Below, in pieces: positions 41,228-49,050 of a stretch of 64,000 bases of DNA. The position numbers and the translations under genes are program-made. The DNA is taken from positions 1-64,000 of the forward strand of contig JAIEPH010000044.1 in NCBI GenBank assembly GCA_019749805.1. Direction: 5' to 3'. The notes beneath the pieces were generated by a model. That model was not told where the DNA came from, did not search any database, and worked only from the letters and a program-made list of their open reading frames with translations. The stretch comes from Mycobacteriaceae bacterium. Its GTDB lineage: Bacteria > Actinomycetota > Actinomycetes > Mycobacteriales > Mycobacteriaceae. Numbering within the stretch: position 1 is the first letter of the stretch; every line of letters starts with the position of its first letter.

Positions 41228-41620
41228 ATGGCAATCTCGTTCAACCACACCATCGTCGCCGCGAAGGACCGCCAAGAATCGGCCCGGTTCTTCACCGAAC
41301 TCTTCGGTCTACCGGCTGCCAAGGAGTTCGGCCCGTTTCTCGTCGTCGAGCTCAACCACGGCGCCAGCCTCGACTACGCCCAGGTGGGCGGTGACGAGGA
41401 GATCCGCCCGCAGCACTACGCGTTCCTGGTGTCCGAAGACGAGTTCGACGCCATCTACGGACGCATCCGCGAACGAAATCTGCAGCACTGGGCGGACCCC
41501 AGGGGCAGCCGGCCCGGCGAGATCAATCGCAACGACGGCGGTCGCGGCGTGTACTTTCAGGATCCCGGCGGGCACTATCTCGAGATCATCACCCGCCCCT
41601 ACGGATCCGGGACGGGCTGA
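41228..41620 (+). CDS. VOC family protein
   Basis: A 130-residue VOC-fold protein starting at ATG 41228 (MAISFNHTIVAAKDRQESARFFTELFGL). The second module is QHYAFLVSEDEFDAIYGRIRERNLQHW, ending YFQDPGGHYLEIITRPYG with the typical Glu ligand. It is divergent from the nitronate monooxygenase gene and its 3' end overlaps the convergent isomerase gene by 32 bp. The substrate is unknown. Confidence 0.88.
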   Translation: MAISFNHTIVAAKDRQESARFFTELFGLPAAKEFGPFLVVELNHGASLDYAQVGGDEEIRPQHYAFLVSEDEFDAIYGRIRERNLQHWADPRGSRPGEINRNDGGRGVYFQDPGGHYLEIITRPYGSGTG

Positions 41621-42248
41621 TTCGCGAGGCGAGCAGCTCCACACCGTCACCGCGCAGTGCTGACAACATGCGCGGCCGGCTCCCCAGAACGGACAACAGC
41701 TCGATGCCGCGCCCCTCGACGAGCGGGCCGTTGTCACCGTGCCCCCAGTCGACATCGGTGGCACGCAGTCGCAGTCTCCTGCTGTTGCGAAACGCGGGGA
41801 CGAACGGATTGGGAAGCGCTACTTGCGTATTGAGCACCGCCACCACGGCGTCCCGCGGAATCTTCGGTTCGCGATCGAGCGCGAACAGGATGTCGAGTTC
41901 GTGGGTGATGTGGTCGCCCAGCAGCAGTTGAGGCGGAAAGATACGGCCGAGGCCACGAGGCCGGCCCACCAGCTCCCCGAATTCGTCGAGCAGTTCTGTG
42001 GGGCCCCGAGCCGCGGCGAGCGCACCCGCCATCGCGGTGTTCGCACGGTCGAATGAGCCGCCGTAACTGAGTATCTCGCGCATCATGCCGACGGCGCGCA
42101 ACCGGTAGCCGATGACGAGATGCGCCAGCACCTCGTGATTTGTCCATTCATCGCACAGGCTGGGCCGCGCCCACTCGTCGGGTCCGAGACCGGCCGCCAG
42201 CGTGCGGAATCGTTCGTCGTTGCTGCGCAACATGTCACGCACGGACAT
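41589..42248 (-). CDS. maleylpyruvate isomerase/DinB-fold mycothiol-type protein
   Basis: A 219-residue protein starting at ATG 42248 (MSVRDMLRSNDERFRTLAAGLGPDEWARPSLCDEWTNHEVLAHL). The N-terminal four-helix DinB/MDMPI fold carries conserved His residues (NHEVLAHL and LLGDHITHELDI) that bind metal. The C-terminal part (RRLRLRATDVDWGHGDNGPLVEG) is the MDMPI C-terminal type. Family members use mycothiol as cofactor or substrate. It overlaps the upstream alpha/beta hydrolase stop by 14 bp, so the two are coupled. Confidence 0.87.
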   Translation of the reverse strand: MSVRDMLRSNDERFRTLAAGLGPDEWARPSLCDEWTNHEVLAHLVIGYRLRAVGMMREILSYGGSFDRANTAMAGALAAARGPTELLDEFGELVGRPRGLGRIFPPQLLLGDHITHELDILFALDREPKIPRDAVVAVLNTQVALPNPFVPAFRNSRRLRLRATDVDWGHGDNGPLVEGRGIELLSVLGSRPRMLSALRGDGVELLASRISPSRIRRGG

Positions 42249-43143
42249 CGAGATGCTCCTGCAGGAAGGCCGTCTGGTCGGCGAGAACCTGACTGACGAG
42301 CGGCGGATGGTAGATGGCGAAGTGGTCGGAGTCGTAGTGGCGGGCGACGCCGCGAGGGGCGCGGTGCGCCACGAGTTCGGCGTAGCGGGGGTCCATGAGG
42401 TTCTCGCGGTCGCACACGCACACCAGCAACGGCGCCTCGATTTCGCGTGCATGGCGCAGCGCCGACGTCGTCACCATTGCGAGCGCACCGGCGGCGGCGA
42501 TCCGGTTGTCGAACCGCCCGCCGGGCGGCACGGTGGAGTTCCAGCCGGTCTCGGCACCGGCGACGGTGACCATCGCGAATCCGCCCGGCGGTCCGACGAT
42601 CGGCACATAGCGGCGACCGCGCGCCGTGGCGAGACGCACCAGGTCTTCGGTGATCGCCGGTGCGAGGCGCAACGCCGCGAGCAGTCCGAGTCGGCGGGCG
42701 GCACCCGGCCCATGCACGATCGGGCATTGCACCACCGCGACGGCGACGTCGTCGCGGGCAGCGGCGACCCTGATCACGTTCATACCGCCGAGGCTGGTGC
42801 CCCACAAACCGACGCGTGCGGCGTCGATGTCGGATCGACGGCAAAGACGGCCAATGGCCGCGACAACGTCCTGACACTGGCTTCGCGTCGAGATGTGTTG
42901 GCGCGGTTGACCGTCGGATGCACCGGTATTCCGATAGTCGAACGCCAGAGTGGCGATACCCGCCGCGGCGAAGTGCTGTTCGTATTGAGCCAGCATCATG
43001 TCGTGGGTCGCGCCCAGGCCGTGGACCAGCACCACGGCCGGGTGCGGTCCCGCCCCTTCGGGCACCGTCAGCCACGCCGCACAGCGCGTGCCGCGGGACT
43101 CGAAGTCCACACGTTCGGCCGGGATCGTCACCGTCATCACCAT
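42235..43143 (-). CDS. alpha/beta hydrolase (dienelactone hydrolase-like)
   Basis: A 302-residue hydrolase with VVLVHGLGATHDMML (near residue 38), AFDYRNTGASDG, the nucleophile elbow GLWGTSLGGMNVI (near 115), an acid near VCDRENLMD and a C-terminal His in DSDHFAIYHPP. It is the first gene of a two-gene unit with the mycothiol-type protein and is divergent from a TetR gene across a 72-bp gap carrying a repeated operator. It is probably an esterase on xenobiotic or acyl substrates. Confidence 0.88.
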   Translation of the reverse strand: MVMTVTIPAERVDFESRGTRCAAWLTVPEGAGPHPAVVLVHGLGATHDMMLAQYEQHFAAAGIATLAFDYRNTGASDGQPRQHISTRSQCQDVVAAIGRLCRRSDIDAARVGLWGTSLGGMNVIRVAAARDDVAVAVVQCPIVHGPGAARRLGLLAALRLAPAITEDLVRLATARGRRYVPIVGPPGGFAMVTVAGAETGWNSTVPPGGRFDNRIAAAGALAMVTTSALRHAREIEAPLLVCVCDRENLMDPRYAELVAHRAPRGVARHYDSDHFAIYHPPLVSQVLADQTAFLQEHLDVRA

Positions 43144-43151
43144 CTCCTTAT

Positions 43152-43197
43152 AAGTACGTTGTACGTGTGGCTAGACTGCTTTACGTACGACGTACTT
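43152..43197. promoter_or_regulatory. paired TetR operators between hydrolase and tetR
   Basis: Two 15-bp arms, AAGTACGTTGTACGT and ACGTACGACGTACTT, are reverse complements with one mismatch, 16 bp apart. Each arm is itself nearly palindromic (GTACG-N-CGTAC). A -35 TTGTAC and -10 TACGTA with 17-bp spacing for the + gene overlap them, and TTGACA for the minus gene sits at the right edge. The site therefore can control both divergent genes. Confidence 0.7.
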
Positions 43198-43215
43198 GTC
43201 AAGGAGGTCAGCAGT

Positions 43216-43857
43216 TTGCGTGCACGGTTCACCACCGACGAGATCGCCGCCGCGGCGCTCGGCATCGTCGACGATGCGGGGGTCGGCGCGTTGAGCATGC
43301 GTGCACTTGCCGCCGCGCTGGGCACCGGTCCGATGACGGTCTACAACTACGTGCCGGACAAGGAGGGCCTCGAGGAACTCGTCGTCGCCGCGGTCGTGGC
43401 CAAGGTGCGAATACCCGAGCCGACCGCGAACTGGATCGACGACGTCTACGCGGTGGCCGAGGCCATGTGGCTGGGTATCCGTGCGCATCCGGCCGCCATC
43501 CCGTTGGTGCTGACACGCCGCACGTCGTCGGCGACCGGGTTCGCCGTGGTCGATGCACTCATCGCCGCACTCGGCCGCGGGGGCCTATCCGATCCCGATC
43601 GCCTGGCGGCTTTCCACGCCGTCCTCGCGCTGGTGGTCGGCGCGGCCCAGGCCGAACTCGCCGGGCCGTTCACCCGTGGACGCGATGCGCGCGACGCCGC
43701 GGCACGGATCGGATCGACGGCGGGTGCGGACCATCAGCACGTGGAAGCGCTCTCCCACGTCGCCCGCGAGGTGTCGGTGGAAGAAAGCTTCGCACAGGGT
43801 CTGCGCATGCTGCTCGACGGGATCGCAGTGCGGGGCGGGAAGCGACGCCGGGGTTAA
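43216..43857 (+). CDS. TetR family regulator (TetR_C-type)
   Basis: A 213-residue regulator, [55 protein letters not shown] being the HTH region (residues about 2-55), followed by a helical effector domain. The TTG at 43216 is chosen because AAGGAGG lies 8 bp upstream; the 551-residue track ORF extends backward through antisense sequence. It is divergent from the alpha/beta hydrolase and probably controls it through the paired operators. Its stop overlaps the Rrf2 stop by 4 bp. Confidence 0.88.
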   Translation: MRARFTTDEIAAAALGIVDDAGVGALSMRALAAALGTGPMTVYNYVPDKEGLEELVVAAVVAKVRIPEPTANWIDDVYAVAEAMWLGIRAHPAAIPLVLTRRTSSATGFAVVDALIAALGRGGLSDPDRLAAFHAVLALVVGAAQAELAGPFTRGRDARDAAARIGSTAGADHQHVEALSHVAREVSVEESFAQGLRMLLDGIAVRGGKRRRG

Positions 43858-44330
43858 CCCAGGGAGTGGCCGCGGCTCTCTTCCTGCGCGCGATAGTCGT
43901 CGGCCAGCCTGCCGACGTGTTTCGGCAGGGCGCCGGCGGCGACCTCGGCGAGGCTGGTCTGTTCGAGCACCGACCGCATGCTGGCCCGCAGCGCCCGCCA
44001 GACGTCGGTCAGCGCCGCCGTCGGTCCGGAGTACGGGAGGTCACCGAGCCCGATGTCGCGCACGCTGGCCAGTGGACCGTCGATGCACCTCAGCACGTCG
44101 GCGATGCTGATATCGGCGGCACGACGAGCCAGCGTGTACCCGCCGTCGCGGCCGCGATGGCTGCGCACGAGGCGATCGGTACGCAGGTCGGAAAGGATGT
44201 CGACGAGGAATTGGGCCGGGATGCCCTGCGCCTTGGCCAGGTCGTCGGTCTTGACGACCTCACCGTCGTCGGCGGTGGCGAGCTGAATCATCGCGCGGAC
44301 GGCGTATTCAGCTTTGGCCGACATCCGCAT
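43854..44330 (-). CDS. Rrf2 family regulator, cluster-less type
   Basis: A 158-residue winged-helix regulator starting [18 protein letters not shown], with the recognition region [21 protein letters not shown] (near residues 50-70). IscR-type Fe-S ligands need three Cys; only one is present ([12 protein letters not shown]), so it is closer to CymR-like sulfur regulators. ATG 44330 is chosen because it matches the common N terminus; a TTG four codons upstream opens the track ORF. It ends the cysD-cysNC-cysQ run, 8 bp after cysQ, which points to a role in sulfur control. Confidence 0.88.
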   Translation of the reverse strand: MRMSAKAEYAVRAMIQLATADDGEVVKTDDLAKAQGIPAQFLVDILSDLRTDRLVRSHRGRDGGYTLARRAADISIADVLRCIDGPLASVRDIGLGDLPYSGPTAALTDVWRALRASMRSVLEQTSLAEVAAGALPKHVGRLADDYRAQEESRGHSLG

Positions 44331-44338
44331 GAGCCCAG

Positions 44339-45070
44339 TCAATCACGTGTGACCGCGAGCACCGCCGCTGCGAGCTCCGGTCGGCACACCACCACGTCGG
44401 GTAATCGTGGGTCGCGCCTGTTGTAGGTGAGGGGTGAGCCATCGATGCGTGAGGTGTGCAGGCCCGCTGCGCGGGCCACCGCGACCGGGGCCGCGGAATC
44501 CCATTCGTACTGTCCGCCGGCATGGACGTACACGTCGGACAGACCTTGCACCACCGAGGCCACCTTGGCGCCCGCCGAACCCATTTCGACCAGGACGCCG
44601 CCCAGCGCGTCACGCACGGCCAGCGCCACCGCGGGCGGCCGGGTGCGCGAGACCACCACTCGCGGTTGCCCTGGAGCCGCCGGTGGTGCGCTGACATCCG
44701 GGGTGGCGAGCGTGATGCCCTGCGCCGGAAGGGCAACCGCTCCTGCGACCAGTTCACCCGCCTGCCACAGAGCGACGTGCACGGCCCAGTCGTCGCGCCC
44801 CAACTCGGAGAACTCGCGAGTGCCGTCGAGCGGATCGACAATCCACACGCGGTCGGCGGACAGGCGAACCGGGTCGTCGGCACCCTCTTCCGACAACACC
44901 GCGTCGTTCGGCCGCTCGGCGGCCAGCGCTGCCATCAGGAAGTCGTGGGACCGCTTGTCCCCCGCCGCCTTCCGCTCATCCTGATTGGCGTCGGCCAGCT
45001 CGTCGCGAACCTCGAGCAGCAGTTTGCCCGCCTCCGTCGCCAGTCGCGCGGCGACGTCGTGATCACTCAC
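44339..45070 (-). CDS. cysQ: 3'(2'),5'-bisphosphate nucleotidase
   Basis: A 243-residue inositol-monophosphatase-fold enzyme that hydrolyses PAP (and PAPS), clearing the by-product of sulfate transfer. The metal-binding motif [14 protein letters not shown] is near residues 75-88, and [16 protein letters not shown] near 190 gives the second signature. Its ATG overlaps the cysNC stop by 4 bp, so it is made with the PAPS-forming enzymes. In M. tuberculosis, by memory, cysQ is elsewhere (Rv2131c). Confidence 0.93.
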   Translation of the reverse strand: MSDHDVAARLATEAGKLLLEVRDELADANQDERKAAGDKRSHDFLMAALAAERPNDAVLSEEGADDPVRLSADRVWIVDPLDGTREFSELGRDDWAVHVALWQAGELVAGAVALPAQGITLATPDVSAPPAAPGQPRVVVSRTRPPAVALAVRDALGGVLVEMGSAGAKVASVVQGLSDVYVHAGGQYEWDSAAPVAVARAAGLHTSRIDGSPLTYNRRDPRLPDVVVCRPELAAAVLAVTRD

Positions 45071-46911
45071 CGCTTGCTCTCGAGCAGTTCGACCACCCTG
45101 TCGGCCAGCTCATCCGGCGCGAGTTCTGGGGTGAGCCGTAGGTCGGGATTCTTGGGCCGTTGATACGGGCTGTCGATCCCGGTGAAGTGGGTGATCTCAC
45201 CCGCGCGCGCCTTGGCGTACAGCCCCTTCGGATCACGGCGCTCGCAGTCTTCCAGCGGGGTGTCGCAGAAGATCTCGAAGAAGTCGAGGCCCGCCTCGTT
45301 GGTGAGCCGCCGCGCCAGCGCTCGATGCTCTTCGAGTGGACTGATGGCGGGCACGAGCACGACCTGCCCGGAGTCGGCGAGGATGGCCGCGATATGGGCC
45401 AGCCGACGCTGGTTCTCCGCACGGTCCGCCATCGAGAATCCGAGGTCGGCGTTGAGTCCATGGCGCAGATTGTCGCCATCGAGAACATAAGCGGGGCATC
45501 CCTTTTCAAGCAGCTTCTGCTCGACGAGCATCGCCACCGAGGACTTTCCGGAGCCGGACAGCCCGGTGAACCACACGGTCCTGCCCTTGGACAGCCGGTC
45601 TTCTGCCTTGCACAGCGATTCGTGGCGCACGGTGTTCGGGCTCGATGCGCGCGCCGTGACCTGCGGCAAGATCATGCCGGCCGCGACGGTGCCGTTGGTG
45701 TTCGGGTCGATCAGGATGAACGAACCCGTGGCAGCGTTGCGGCTATACTCGTCGAGCAGCAGCGGCACCTGGGTGCGCAGCGAAATGCGGCCGAGTTCAT
45801 TGAGTTTGAGCGCCGTGGCCGACTTGTCTCGATGCAGTGTGTTGACGTCCAGGCGGTAGTCCAGGGCCGCCACCTTGGCCCGCGTGGTGCGGGTCGTGTG
45901 CTTCACGATGTAGTCGCGGCCGGGTTCCAGCGAAGCCTCGTCGGCCATCCAACACACCGTGGCGTCGAATTCCGTTGCCACTCTTGGCTGGTTGTTCGGC
46001 CGGGCGATGAGATCGCCGCGCGAGATGTCGATGTCGTCGGCCAGGCTGATCGACACGGCCATCGGGGGGAACGCCTCCTGAACCGGTCCCCCTGGCCCTT
46101 CGATCTCGGTGATACGGCTCGTCTTACCGGTGGGCAGCACGACGACCTCGTCGCCCGGACGCATGACGCCACTGGCCACCGTGCCGGCATAGCTGCGGTG
46201 GTCGGCGTGCTCGCGGGTCTGCGGCCGAATCACATACTGCACCGGAAAGCGCACATCGACCAGATTGCGATCGCCGGCGATGTACACCTCTTCGAGGTGC
46301 GACAGCAGCGCGGGCCCGTCGTACCACGGCGTGACATCGGACTTGGTGACGACATTGTCGCCGTTGAGCGCCGACAGCGGAATGGTCGTCACATCGTGGA
46401 TGTCGAGGCGCGCCGCGAAGTCGTGGAAGTCGTCGCGAATCTTGTTGAAACGCTCCTCATCCCAGTCGACAAGGTCCATCTTGTTGACCGCCAGTACGAT
46501 GTGCCGGATGCCGAGCAGTGAGGCCAGAAAGGCGTGCCGACGCGACTGCTCGAGCAGGCCATGCCGGGCGTCGACGAGCACGATCGCCAGCTGGGCCGTC
46601 GAGGTTCCGGTCACCATGTTGCGCGTGTACTGGATGTGGCCCGGCGTGTCGGCGATGATGAACTTGCGTTTGGACGTGGCGAAGTAGCGGTACGCAACGT
46701 CGATCGTGATGCCTTGCTCGCGCTCGGCGCGCAGGCCGTCGGTCACCAAAGCCAGGTCGGTGTAGTCGTGTCCGCGTTCTTTGGAGGTGCGCTCAACGGC
46801 GGCAAGCTGATCCTCCATGACGGCCTTGGAGTCGAAGAGCAACCGGCCGATGAGGGTCGACTTCCCGTCGTCGACGGAACCGGCGGTCGCGATGCGCAGT
46901 AACGTCGCCAT
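45067..46911 (-). CDS. cysNC: bifunctional sulfate adenylyltransferase subunit 1 / APS kinase
   Basis: A 614-residue fusion. Residues 1 to about 420 are the GTPase CysN with GSVDDGKSTLIGRLL (P-loop), DTPGHIQYTRNMVTG and NKMDLV. Residues about 440-614 are the APS kinase CysC with GLSGSGKSSVAMLVEQ and DGDNLRHGLNADLGFS. It activates sulfate to APS with CysD and phosphorylates it to PAPS. It starts 1 bp overlapping the cysD stop and is coupled to cysQ. Confidence 0.97.
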   Translation of the reverse strand: MATLLRIATAGSVDDGKSTLIGRLLFDSKAVMEDQLAAVERTSKERGHDYTDLALVTDGLRAEREQGITIDVAYRYFATSKRKFIIADTPGHIQYTRNMVTGTSTAQLAIVLVDARHGLLEQSRRHAFLASLLGIRHIVLAVNKMDLVDWDEERFNKIRDDFHDFAARLDIHDVTTIPLSALNGDNVVTKSDVTPWYDGPALLSHLEEVYIAGDRNLVDVRFPVQYVIRPQTREHADHRSYAGTVASGVMRPGDEVVVLPTGKTSRITEIEGPGGPVQEAFPPMAVSISLADDIDISRGDLIARPNNQPRVATEFDATVCWMADEASLEPGRDYIVKHTTRTTRAKVAALDYRLDVNTLHRDKSATALKLNELGRISLRTQVPLLLDEYSRNAATGSFILIDPNTNGTVAAGMILPQVTARASSPNTVRHESLCKAEDRLSKGRTVWFTGLSGSGKSSVAMLVEQKLLEKGCPAYVLDGDNLRHGLNADLGFSMADRAENQRRLAHIAAILADSGQVVLVPAISPLEEHRALARRLTNEAGLDFFEIFCDTPLEDCERRDPKGLYAKARAGEITHFTGIDSPYQRPKNPDLRLTPELAPDELADRVVELLESKR

Positions 46912-47837
46912 CAGAAGTAGCCCTCTCGTTTACGGTCTTCCATGCCTGCTTCGGAGATGCGGTCGTCGGCGCGGGTGGCGCCGCGTTCGGTCAGTCGTGA
47001 GACGGCGGTTTCGGCGATCACCTCGGACACCGTTCCCGCAAGGGATTCCACGCAGCCGGTGCAGGTGACGTCGCCGACCGTGCGGAAGCGCACGGTTTTC
47101 TCGACGATCTCCTCATCCTTGCGCGGCTGCAGGTACTTGTGGACGGCCAGCAGCATGCCGTCACGTTCGAAGACCTGCCGCTTGTGCGCGTAATAGATGG
47201 ACGGCAGCTTGATCTTCTCGGCGCCGATGTAGGACCAGATGTCGAACTCGGTCCAGTTGGACAGCGGGAACACGCGGATGTGCTCACCCTTGTGATGGCG
47301 ACCGTTGTACAGGTTCCACAACTCGGGCCGCTGCGCCTTGGGGTCCCACTGGCCGAACTCGTCGCGGAAGGAGAACACCCGCTCCTTGGCGCGGGCCTTC
47401 TCTTCGTCGCGGCGCGCACCGCCGAACGCGGCGTCGAACTTGTTCTCGCGGATGGCGCGCAGCAGCGTGAAGGTCTGCATCGGGTTGCGCGACGGGATGG
47501 TCTCCACGACGCGGCCCGCGTCGATGTCGTCCTGCACCTTGGCTACTACCAGTCGCACTCCGGACTCGGCGACGAGTTCGTCGCGGGCCTGCAGCACCTC
47601 ATCGAAGTTGTGCCCGGTGTCGACGTGCATCACGGGGAACGGCAGCCGGCCGGGCCGGAACGCCTTCAGAGCCAGATGCAGCATGACGATGGAGTCCTTG
47701 CCGCCGGAGAACAGCAACACCGGCTTCTCGAACTCCGCGGCCACCTCCCGGATGATGTGGATGGCTTCGGCCTCGAGCGAGCGCAGATGGCTCAGCTCGT
47801 ATCGGCCTGCGTTGAGTTGCTCGACGGTCTCGGTCAT
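46911..47837 (-). CDS. cysD: sulfate adenylyltransferase subunit 2
   Basis: A 308-residue PP-loop enzyme forming APS from ATP and sulfate with CysN. The PP-loop is LLFSGGKDSIVMLHLAL (near residue 45), followed by HVDTGHNFDEV and AFGGARRDEEKARAKERVFS. ATG 47837 (MTETVEQLNAGRYEL) is preferred because GAGG lies five bases upstream and the N terminus matches homologues. The track ORF starts 27 codons earlier. It heads the cysD-cysNC-cysQ-rrf2 run. Confidence 0.96.
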   Translation of the reverse strand: MTETVEQLNAGRYELSHLRSLEAEAIHIIREVAAEFEKPVLLFSGGKDSIVMLHLALKAFRPGRLPFPVMHVDTGHNFDEVLQARDELVAESGVRLVVAKVQDDIDAGRVVETIPSRNPMQTFTLLRAIRENKFDAAFGGARRDEEKARAKERVFSFRDEFGQWDPKAQRPELWNLYNGRHHKGEHIRVFPLSNWTEFDIWSYIGAEKIKLPSIYYAHKRQVFERDGMLLAVHKYLQPRKDEEIVEKTVRFRTVGDVTCTGCVESLAGTVSEVIAETAVSRLTERGATRADDRISEAGMEDRKREGYF

Positions 47838-48003
47838 CATTTCCTCGTAAAGTTGGTAGAAATGACCAGCTTTATCTGCATAACCCGATATGAAACCAGG
47901 GTTGGCCTGCCATGTCAACGTTCGGCGTTTGCGAGACGGCCCCTGCCGGGGCGACTCGGCCGACTACCCCCGAGGTAATTGATCCGGTGCAGATACTGGA
48001 TGC

Positions 48004-48429
48004 ATGTCACTTACAGCTGGCGCGCCGACTGGCGCCGACATCATGGCCCAGTTCATCCCGGCGTCCCCGTTCGTCGCCAAACTCGGCATCGTCGCCGAGG
48101 CCCTCGACGGCGACGAGGTGCGGTTACGACTCCCATGGGACGAATCCAACGTCACGCTCGGCGACATGGTCCACGGTGGTGCTGTCGCCGCCCTGGCCGA
48201 CGTTGCGGTGATGGCTGCCGCGTGGGCGGGCGCGGAGGTACCCGAGTCGCTGCGGGGCGTGACCACGTCGATGTCCATACAGTTCCTCGCGCCGGCCCGG
48301 GCGACCGACCTGATCGCGATCGGCCGGGTGCTGCGGCGTGGCAAGTCGTTGGTCAATTGTGACGTCGACATCGTCACGCCGGACGGTGAAGCGGTCGCGA
48401 AGGCGATCGCGACCTACAAGGTGGGGTAG
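48004..48429 (+). CDS. PaaI-type hotdog thioesterase
   Basis: A 141-residue hotdog-fold protein with the VHGGAVAALADVAVMAA motif (near residue 57) of PaaI/YdiI-like acyl-CoA thioesterases, LRGVTTSMSIQFLAPA, and the final strand EAVAKAIATYKVG. It hydrolyses acyl- or aryl-CoA; the substrate is unknown. It is divergent from cysD across a 166-bp gap that shows no other gene, and is convergent with the carbonic anhydrase gene. Confidence 0.9.
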   Translation: MSLTAGAPTGADIMAQFIPASPFVAKLGIVAEALDGDEVRLRLPWDESNVTLGDMVHGGAVAALADVAVMAAAWAGAEVPESLRGVTTSMSIQFLAPARATDLIAIGRVLRRGKSLVNCDVDIVTPDGEAVAKAIATYKVG

Positions 48430-48444
48430 GCGACAGCGGAAGGT

Positions 48445-48936
48445 CTACAGAGTCACCTCGTTGAGGCGTCCGGTCGCCACGTCGAAGACGAAGCCGCGCA
48501 GGGACTCGTGCTTCGTGACGAACGGACTGGCCTCGATGCGGCGCAGCGACTGACGCACATCCTCGTCGATATCGACGAACGCCTCGGCCGCCCACTCCGG
48601 CTTGATACCGGTGTCGTCCTGGATCTGCTGTTTGAATCCGTCGTCGGTGAAGGTGAGCATGCCGCAGTCGGTGTGGTGGATCAGGATGATCTCTCTGGTG
48701 CCGAGCAGCCGTTGGCTGATGGCCAACGATCGGATCTCGTCGTCGGTGATCACACCGCCGGCGTTGCGGATGACATGCGCCTCGCCGTCGCCGAGGCCGA
48801 GGATCCGGTAGACGTCGAGCCGAGCGTCCATGCACGCCACCACGGCGACGTGCTTGCTCGGCGGCAGCGGCAGCGGGCCGGTGAAGGAACTCGCGTATGC
48901 CTCGTTGTTGTTCAGGTACTCGTCGGTCACGGACAT
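48445..48936 (-). CDS. canA: beta-carbonic anhydrase
   Basis: A 163-residue zinc enzyme interconverting CO2 and bicarbonate. The zinc and catalytic residues are in VACMDARLDVYRILG (Cys35, Asp37), then HHTDCGMLTF (His and Cys near 88-91), as in mycobacterial Rv1284-type enzymes. ATG 48936 (MSVTDEYLNNNEAYA) is used instead of the track start 16 codons upstream. The position next to the cys genes is the conserved one. Confidence 0.94.
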   Translation of the reverse strand: MSVTDEYLNNNEAYASSFTGPLPLPPSKHVAVVACMDARLDVYRILGLGDGEAHVIRNAGGVITDDEIRSLAISQRLLGTREIILIHHTDCGMLTFTDDGFKQQIQDDTGIKPEWAAEAFVDIDEDVRQSLRRIEASPFVTKHESLRGFVFDVATGRLNEVTL

Positions 48937-48999
48937 CGTTGCACTGTATCCCCGCCGGCAGGTGTAGGAGCCGAAGAGAATCACCCCGATCGAATTGAC

Positions 49000-49036
49000 G
49001 ACGGCCGCCCTGCCGGGGGTACGCAGGGCGGCCGTC
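49000..49036 (-). terminator. strong hairpin terminator after the GT39 gene
   Basis: A perfect 14-bp stem (GACGGCCGCCCTGC and its reverse complement) with a 9-nt loop lies 15 bp after the GT39 stop codon and before canA. It lacks a long T-tract but is by far the strongest hairpin seen in the window. It should insulate canA from the glycosyltransferase transcript. Confidence 0.75.
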
Positions 49037-49050
49037 TGTTCGAGGGGTTA

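Noticed and set aside
42202-43215. N-terminal 338 codons of the 551-residue TetR track ORF
   Set aside because: They are antisense to the alpha/beta hydrolase; a TTG with AAGGAGG at proper spacing gives a normal-length TetR protein.
47838-47918. In-frame 27-codon extension of cysD as a leader or longer N terminus
   Set aside because: The start at 47837 has GAGG at good spacing and matches the usual protein; the extension has no RBS and no Cys-rich leader-peptide character.
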